Source of the DNA: Protonemura montana
Taxonomy: Eukaryota > Arthropoda > Insecta > Plecoptera > Nemouridae
Direction: 5' to 3'
Length of the DNA stretch: 64,000 bases
NCBI GenBank assembly: GCA_947568835.1
Contig: OX387603.1
Span: 18,624,651-18,688,650 of the forward strand
How positions within the stretch are numbered: position 1 is the first letter of the stretch; every line of letters begins with the position of its first letter. This document shows positions 58,925-64,000 of this stretch, piece after piece. Made by a program: the position numbers and the translations under genes. Below the pieces are notes generated by a model. The model was not told the origin of the DNA, ran no database searches, and was given only the letters and a program-made list of their open reading frames with translations.

Positions 58925-59137
58925 TCATTTAATTATGTTGTCTTAATGTTGCAAATAGCCAGTGCTTGTTATCATTGAGCCACGCTGCCCTGATGGCAAC
59001 AGGTTGGTGGAAGTCGTATATAAACACTTGATTTTAGACTTGGTAAAAAAAATCATGAAAGTTATATTTCGGATCATCTCTCCCCATCCCTTCACTTGAT
59101 CCATGTTCCAGGTGAAGGGCTTTGAAAGACAAAAATA

Positions 59138-59210
59138 GGAGGCGCCGTGAAGCGAACTGCGGACCTCACGCATTGGAAGTCACGACCATCCCACTGCGCT
59201 ACGAAGGACA
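59138..59210 (-). pseudogene. tRNA-like element T1
   Basis: Minus strand: A-box-like CGTAGCGCAGTGGGATGG, then B-box-like GGTCCGCAGTTCGCTTC. Stems are only partly paired. Upstream on its strand lies a block at 59247-59279 shared with T8 (ATAAAACAAGAT and AAATCACTTCTAG). Confidence 0.5.
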
Positions 59211-59619
59211 CGTACGCTGTTATTGATTTGTTATCAACATGCAAGTCAATAAAACAAGATGTGAATAAATCACTTCTAGCAGTAATATTTATGTGTGAAT
59301 CCTGATGGGTAGGCCACTCATCGTACACGTGTGCACTGACGTCGTGTTTACAGTCCAGGCGTTGGGTGTGCAGTCACTTCAATTTCTACTCAAGAAATAT
59401 TGAAAAATTAATGGACGTTTTTTACGTTTCTTACGTTTATTCTTGATTTTTGAAGATTCGCCCATACTGTGGTCTATGGGGTAGTTTGCACCCCCGAACA
59501 CGATGGGCTATTATGGGCACGATTCCGTTATTTTATAGCTTCAAGGTTGGCAGCTCAGCAAGGTGGGTACACGGGTTACCGACCGATGGCCGTGATTTAT
59601 CGACATTTTAATTGATCAA

Positions 59620-59875
59620 GTACATTTGATATCCAACAGATTGCGTTTGCGTTCCCTGTGTGCTTTAACTCGACTGCTGGTTCGGTGATACTTGTTTGGT
59701 ATGGTTGACCAGGGGACCTGTCTGCGAGCAACGGGGTTCGACTGGCGTTCCTCCAGTCGGAATTCAAGGCTTGCATTTTCGCGTTAGATCGTGGCAACTG
59801 GTGAAAGCCCATTTTTTGGAGTGGCCGCGTGCCTCAGCACTGCTTGGTGTTGGGGTCCGGTCCGGCATTTACACA
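59620..59875 (+). repeat. Dispersed repeat R3, copy 1
   Basis: Homologous to 62925-63180 (same strand) and 61810-61955 (opposite strand). Shared blocks include GGCGTTCCTCCAGTCGG, GATCGTGGCAACTGGTGAAA and GCCCATTTTTTGGAGTGGCC. It may be part of a SINE body, since GGGGTTCGACTGG resembles a B box. Confidence 0.75.
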
Positions 59876-59917
59876 TTGTGTAAGAGCGAAGCCTTCTTTC
59901 TCTGTTAGCGCATGGTT

Positions 59918-59953
59918 GATGTGGTGGTGGTGGTGGTGGTGGTGGTGGTGGTG
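59918..59953 (+). repeat. GTG microsatellite
   Basis: A run of GTG triplets that decays to the right into GATGGT and GTTGGT units over the next 60 bases. Confidence 0.95.
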
Positions 59954-60371
59954 ATGGTAACGTTGATGTTGGTGATGTTGGGATTGATATGGGTAATGTT
60001 GGTGGTTTTCGTGCTGTTCGTGGTAGTAATGTACGTTAGCTTCGTTATATTACTTGTCGTGATGTTTATTAATATCTGTATACATATCGCATGATGATAT
60101 ACTTTACTTTTAATTCCGAATAACTCGTGTATATATTAATACTTCCTCCTTTTCCTACTTCTTCTGATATAATTACTTTATGTAATTTTTCGTACTTAAG
60201 TTACATTTTCTTTTAGTAACAGTAGCCAACTTTTCATTTAGCGTTTCCCACCATGGCCAATATTGTTTCGTCGATGCTATCACCCCCTGGTAGCCAGGCT
60301 AGGAACTAAAACATAATTTGAAATTTTGTTTCTTGCCCTGGAGGATGAGTGGTGTGATTAAAAAAAGATGT

Positions 60372-60450
60372 AGGCAACGAGGATCGAACGCAGGACGTTT
60401 GATACCTGATGCACCCACATAAAACGCTCGACCACAAGACCCGCTCTCCA
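60372..60450 (-). pseudogene. tRNA-like element T2
   Basis: Minus strand: A-box-like TTGTGGTCGAGCG and B-box-like GCGTTCGATCC, followed by a T7 run that could stop Pol III. The region between the boxes is long and does not fold into a clean anticodon arm. Confidence 0.5.
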
Positions 60451-60729
60451 TGATACGTTTTTTTGGGATACACAAACTGTTTAACTGTGACAACTCCGTC
60501 AAATAATCCGAAAAAAATCTCAAACACTGCCTCCATGATTTTCAATAAAAGATATTTCGACGAAGCATTATAAACATCAGCTTCAGTATTGCCGATCATC
60601 GTACAAAATAAAAAATACGTTCGAAGTCTTGTACAGTTTACTCATACTGGATCTTTCACTATGTATGAACAGACTGTCGTCCAACACCCCTTGGACACCC
60701 AGGACGACGGTGCCTTACTCTGGCGCTGG

Positions 60730-61024
60730 TCCTTATGTCTAGCATCAAGCGTATAGGAACGATTATAATGAGTGTTACGCATCATCAGCGCCACCTGTTG
60801 ACAGGATTTTGTACTACACTTTGGACAAATATGTTGATATTTTCCTGCTGTATTTCCAAGTTATTTTCCGACTAGTTAATCAATTAGATTAAAAATCAGA
60901 CTTGGCAAATGTCTTCAATTTTTACAAGTCCAGAGTATAGTACAAAATCCTGCCAACAGGTGGCGCTGATGATGCTTAACACTCATTCACACTCGTTCCT
61001 ATATACTTGATGCTAGACGTAGGA
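60730..61024. repeat. Inverted repeat with 97-bp arms
   Basis: Arms at 60730-60826 and 60928-61024 are inverted copies with scattered mismatches (shared: GTCTAGCATCAAG, GCATCATCAGCGCCACCTGT, CAGGATTTTGTACTA). The spacer is about 101 bases of AT-rich DNA. It ends 28 bases before the palindrome array. Confidence 0.9.
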
Positions 61025-61052
61025 GTCAACGCGGGACACGGGTGGCACGCCC

Positions 61053-61282
61053 GGGTGCGTGAGCGACTGGCGCTTCGCGCCAGTCGCTCACGCACCCTGC
61101 TGGACCCTGGCGCTTCGCGCCAGGGTCCAGCAGGGTGCCGGTGCGCCCGTGCACCTGAGCGCGCTTCGCGCGCTCAGGTGCACGGGCGCACCGGTGGGCG
61201 TCCAAGCGCGCGGAGCGCGCTTGGACGCTACAAATTTGCGGAGCGCGACTGGCGCGAAGCGCCAGTCGCGCTCCGCAAATTT
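61053..61282. repeat. Array of five perfect GC-rich palindromes
   Basis: Five hairpins follow each other almost without spacing, each a perfect stem with a 3-base loop. H1 is 61053-61097 (21-bp stem, loop TTC). H2 is 61092-61138 (22 bp, TTC; its stem overlaps the end of H1 by six bases). H3 is 61138-61194 (27 bp, TTC). H4 is 61198-61228 (14 bp, GGA). H5 is 61232-61282 (24 bp, GAA). Every centre is GCGC-NNN-GCGC. The stem sequences differ from each other except for a shared GACTGGCGC in H1 and H5. The block is extremely GC-rich in an AT-rich region. Open frames through it are a by-product of composition and are not called. Confidence 0.97.
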
Positions 61283-61344
61283 CCTGGTGTCTACACTACG
61301 CGCTCAAAAAAAAAAAATAAGGGGTGTGAAACTGCAGTAGTTTA

Positions 61345-61430
61345 GCGGACGGGATTCGAACCCGGGACCCCGGCAATCTCATGATTAATCACAAGAGGTA
61401 GTGCCTTGTACCGCACGACCTCGCGGACAT
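61345..61430 (-). pseudogene. tRNA-like element T3
   Basis: Minus strand: A-box-like GAGGTCGTGCGGTACAAGGC and a perfect B box GGGTTCGAATCCC. Acceptor-stem partners do not pair (GTCCGC occurs on both sides), so it is not a functional tRNA as it stands. Confidence 0.55.
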
Positions 61431-61530
61431 CTAGCTTCCTAGGCATTTTTATGGCATATAATTTCTTCAGACTGCAGCTACCATGTGTGAATAATTTGAA
61501 TGTCGTATTCCAATAGCAAAAATATCCTGT

Positions 61531-61617
61531 CGGTGAGCGGGATCGAACCCAGGTCACAATATAGCTTCATCGTTCCGAAGTAACGACATGTCCATTGTGC
61601 TACGCAGACGGTCGCCC
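61531..61617 (-). pseudogene. tRNA-like element T4
   Basis: Minus strand: A-box-like GCGTAGCACAATGGACA, an anticodon-like arm TCGTT-ACTTCGG-AACGA (loop reading TTC but with C where U33 should be), and B-box GGGTTCGATCCC. The intervening region is longer than in a tRNA. Confidence 0.55.
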
Positions 61618-61809
61618 CTGTTATGGTTAAGTGAATATATTTAATTTCATATTTGATGTCCCTGTTTACCGGGTTGACTATAGGCACATGTCACTGACGG
61701 CACTCAATGTATACTACGGTTCGGAGTCGCATTCTTCTTTGCGTTTCAGTGAACCATCATTTAAGAAATTCAAGATATTATGACCGACTATGACCGACTT
61801 ACGCAGCGA

Positions 61810-61955
61810 GCAAGAACTGGACCTGACCCCCGCACCAAGTAATGCAGGGGCAATCGTCCACTCCAAAGATACGGGCTACCACCAGTTGCCGCGATCTAGC
61901 GTGAAATTGTCAGCTGATAGCGCCCTCTGCAGGGACGCGAGCCACACCCAGTTGC
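61810..61955 (-). repeat. Dispersed repeat R3, copy 2 (inverted)
   Basis: Minus strand reads GATCGCGGCAACTGGTGGTA, TTTGGAGTGGACGATTGCCC and CTTGGTGCGGGGGTCAGGTC, matching copy 1. The open plus-strand frame across 61790-62263 only reflects this repeat and T5. Confidence 0.7.
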
Positions 61956-61989
61956 TGGTTTGTCGTTCTTTTTTTTTTTTGCCTTCTTA

Positions 61990-62168
61990 TCCGACCCCGG
62001 CAGCATGGAGATCGCTTCACACTACATCGCCTCTGCCATGCACTATCAAAGATTGTGCAAGCTATGTCGTGAAGAACAAAAAGCGGAGCGGACAGGACTC
62101 GAACGCGGTCACATCCGGATTGCGCTTCCGAGGAGCGACTTTTCCAACCGGCCATCGAGACGAGATGG
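61990..62168 (-). mobile_element. tRNA-derived SINE with head T5
   Basis: Minus strand: A-box-like CTCGATGGCCGGTTGG, an anticodon-like arm CGCT-CCTCGGA-AGCG, B-box GCGTTCGAGTCC, then a T5 run and a tail GGCAGAGGCGATGTAGTGTG plus AAGCGAT. The same tail appears on the plus strand at 63440-63500, which supports a mobile unit made of a tRNA-like head and a fixed tail. Confidence 0.6.
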
Positions 62169-62329
62169 TTATCGATGGAACAAAGAGATATATGAATAGC
62201 AGAAGACGACTACAGTGTAATAATGAAAAGAGTCAAAAATACTTTGAGAGTTTCGATGGATGAACGAGCGATGCAATATTTGCAGCATTCAATGAATGCC
62301 AGTCGCCACTTGATGAAGAACAAAATGAG

Positions 62330-62412
62330 GATCGGGCAGAATTCGAACTCGAGACATTTACGCAGTGTCCCCATTAAGAAGCGGCCGTACCTCACGGCCA
62401 CTGAGACGGTTT
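62330..62412 (-). pseudogene. tRNA-like element T6
   Basis: Minus strand: A-box-like CTCAGTGGCCGTGAGGTA and B-box GAGTTCGAATTC. Past the B box it shares TTTTGTTCTTCA with T5, which suggests a common origin for the two. Confidence 0.5.
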
Positions 62413-62542
62413 GCTATACCAGAGGAAATAACATATACTTGAATAGCAACTGGCGGGGATCACGGTACACCATCGAGAAGAGATGTTAGTTTTCTCTGTA
62501 AAGATTAATACATATCCAGCAGTTTTACACACATGTGACTTA

Positions 62543-62636
62543 CCCGCTTCGAACCAGCGACCCTCTGCACCCTGGCGCTGAGCACGAGAGCGATCTTCAC
62601 TCGCCGCCGAATGGACGCTACGAAGACCGGCGAGAG
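62543..62636 (-). pseudogene. tRNA-like element T7
   Basis: Minus strand: A-box-like TCGTAGCGTCCATTC and B-box GGTCGCTGGTTCGAAGCG, with an expanded, GC-rich middle. Confidence 0.45.
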
Positions 62637-62694
62637 TTGCATGACAATACTTTAACAATCTTGGTAGGTGATTGATTCTTAGTTAAAAATAGTG

Positions 62695-62755
62695 CACCAA
62701 GCGGGATACGAACCCGGCCCCGTTTATCCTCCGTTCCACTTTCATCTACCTTTTG
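62695..62755 (-). pseudogene. tRNA-like element T8 (partial)
   Basis: B-box GCCGGGTTCGTATCCC on the minus strand; the 5' part is not tRNA-like. The block at 62765-62796 just upstream matches the block upstream of T1, so T1 and T8 share a flank. Confidence 0.4.
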
Positions 62756-62924
62756 CAGGAAGTAAATAAAACAAGATATAAAGAAATCACTTCTAGGCCA
62801 CAGTGCCCCTATTTACTCTTATTTATAGAGTTTATATCAAATGTATTATGCTATAGTCCGAGTATTATATTTTCGTTTACTCATAGTAAATATTCGTATC
62901 CAAAATAATATTTATAAATATCAT

Positions 62925-63180
62925 AATATCTAACAGATCGCGTCAGTGTGCTTGGAGTCAAGAGAACCTGGAAGCCCTCCTTCAGGCAACGGAGTTTGTC
63001 TGACGTTCCTCCGGTCGGGCTGTAAAACTTGTATCATCGCGTTCGTCTTGCTTTAATTAAGTAGAAAGCTGGTGAAAGCCCATATTCATGGAGTGGCTGG
63101 GCGCCGCTCGTCTTTTCAACCCTGGTGTTTCCTTCACCTTGCAGCCTACTGCAAATACAATGTTTAGGCATTCACGTGAT
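62925..63180 (+). repeat. Dispersed repeat R3, copy 3
   Basis: Same orientation as copy 1: ATATCTAACAGATCGCGTC, GACGTTCCTCCGGTCGG, AGCTGGTGAAAGCCCATATT and ATGGAGTGGCTGGGCG. Confidence 0.75.
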
Positions 63181-63439
63181 CCGATCCCAGTAACTACCGC
63201 ACGTGGATCGCTTAGCCTCACCAAACGACCACATGAGCCTGCGTGACTAATGACTACTTTTTTGAAGATAAGAATTTCTAGGTGTTGTTAGATGTTGAAG
63301 AAACGATTTTGTCACTTTTTAAAGGCTAGCGCCACCTGTTAGCAATAAAAAAAAATATTTTGACGGCGCTTTTCCGCATTGCATGAATCCTTGCATGTCC
63401 GCACATCAGATGTTCCTGTTGCTTGCAATGGGCTCCATA

Positions 63440-63500
63440 ATCTCTGATAGTGTAAGGCAGAGGCGATGTAGTGTGAAGCGATCGCCATTATGCCGGATGA
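63440..63500 (+). mobile_element. SINE tail fragment related to T5 element
   Basis: TCTCTGATAGTGTAAGGCAG and AGGCGATGTAGTGTGAAGCG match the inverted tail at 61999-62055. No tRNA-like head precedes it. Confidence 0.65.
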
Positions 63501-63701
63501 TGCATGATGCATGATTCGACGGATGGGGGGCTGGGCAAAAAAAATTACGACCTTATCACGTCACGAGATAAGCGCACCGGTTTGATGCACTCGTAAAAAT
63601 CCTCGGGGATGCCATTCACGGCATCCTCAGAGATGGTACATTGCAGACAGCACCGCACCACGCCAGACACCATAGCCAATGAGAGGGCTGACTTGACAGG
63701 G

Positions 63702-63885
63702 ATGGGTGTCCGGAGGGGGGTGCAAGGAGGTGCGCTAGCACCCCCTGGAAATATCGTTCGCCGTCGCATCAGTGCAGGACATTCCGTAACAGGGTGCTTG
63801 TATCGCTCCACGCTCCGCAATCAATTTTTTGTTTTTGCTGGCAGCGAACAAAGTATTGGTCCAGGTTCCTTATTTCAAAAGAATC
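63702..63885 (+). mobile_element. hAT-like element fragment
   Basis: GATGGGTGTCCGGAGGGGGG, then TAGCACCCCCTGGAAATATC, GACATTCCGTAACAGGGTGC and CTGGCAGCGAACAAAGTATT. Same order as 58155-58330 on the other strand; longest of the three copies. It continues to about 63885, with no element end identified before the window closes. Confidence 0.6.
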
Positions 63886-64000
63886 AGTAAGCTCACTCCT
63901 TGTTTTTGACGGCTATCTTACAGACACGAAACTCCGCGCCCATCCAAAGCCGAATTACTCATTTCGCTGTAGTGCTGGTCACCGAGAAACAAGTCCACTG

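Noticed and set aside
61007-61345. Open frame of 112 codons through the palindromes
   Set aside because: It is open only because the palindromes are GC-rich; the peptide is alternating Arg/Ala/Gly with no family and the sequence is explained by the hairpins.
61790-62263. Longest plus-strand open frame (157 codons)
   Set aside because: It runs through an inverted R3 copy and the T5 SINE; residues such as GYHQLPRSSVKL are shared with the R3 copy at 59.6 kb on the other strand, so it is repeat sequence.
1-64000. CRISPR arrays, bacterial operons, ribosome binding sites, phage or plasmid modules
   Set aside because: No direct-repeat/spacer array, no gene density and no prokaryotic families; the window is eukaryotic nuclear DNA.

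Overview
The window reads as non-repeat-masked nuclear DNA of an invertebrate, most probably an arthropod. The evidence is: AT-rich sequence, no operons or bacterial gene density, a tRNA-Asp of animal type, a 5S-rRNA-derived SINE family, a reverse transcriptase fragment of the jockey/CR1 kind, hAT transposon debris and many spliced-exon-like segments bounded by GT/AG sites. The species cannot be named from the sequence alone. Almost nothing here is a conventional single-exon gene; most of the 64 kb is intergenic or intronic DNA and repeats.

Layout. 1-22.9 kb: mostly unique AT-rich DNA with a few candidate exons (325-535 minus, 10884-10946 plus with a signal peptide, 13518-13646 minus terminal exon with poly(A) signal), a TATA/CCAAT promoter-like region at 8.5-8.9 kb (minus), a foldback tRNA-like element at 11462-11602, one 5S-SINE and one intact tRNA-Asp(GTC) at 13230-13301. 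22.9-26.7 kb: three head-to-tail copies of a ~930-bp element that ends in a hairpin plus CTAG (Helitron/Helentron-like), the third copy split by a 5'-truncated LINE. 26.7-42.7 kb: dispersed repeat families R1 and R2, two more 5S-SINE copies, and the best exon candidates of the window: a phase-consistent three-exon plus-strand model at 34851-35830, a minus terminal exon at 31994-32311, a minus exon cluster at 40.8-41.5 kb and a Cys-rich plus-strand exon with a hydrophobic C-terminus at 42160-42552. 42.7-54 kb: largely featureless, with one foldback hairpin at 47.2 kb, an R1 copy and a candidate first exon with a mitochondrial-type N-terminus at 52518. 54-58.1 kb: a large inverted repeat with ~1.03-kb arms carrying 5S-SINEs. 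58.1-64 kb: a nest of hAT fragments, at least eight tRNA-like segments all on the minus strand, three copies of repeat R3, and a striking run of five perfect GC-rich palindromes at 61053-61282.

How it works together: I see no pathway or gene cluster. The candidate exons belong to several unrelated, unidentified genes on both strands. The notable biology is in the repeats: a tandem rolling-circle-type array, SINEs with tRNA and 5S heads, foldback elements and the palindrome array. Exon calls rest on open frame, splice-site quality, phase agreement and composition only, and in DNA of this AT content open frames of about 50 codons next to an AG do occur by chance, so most of them carry low confidence.
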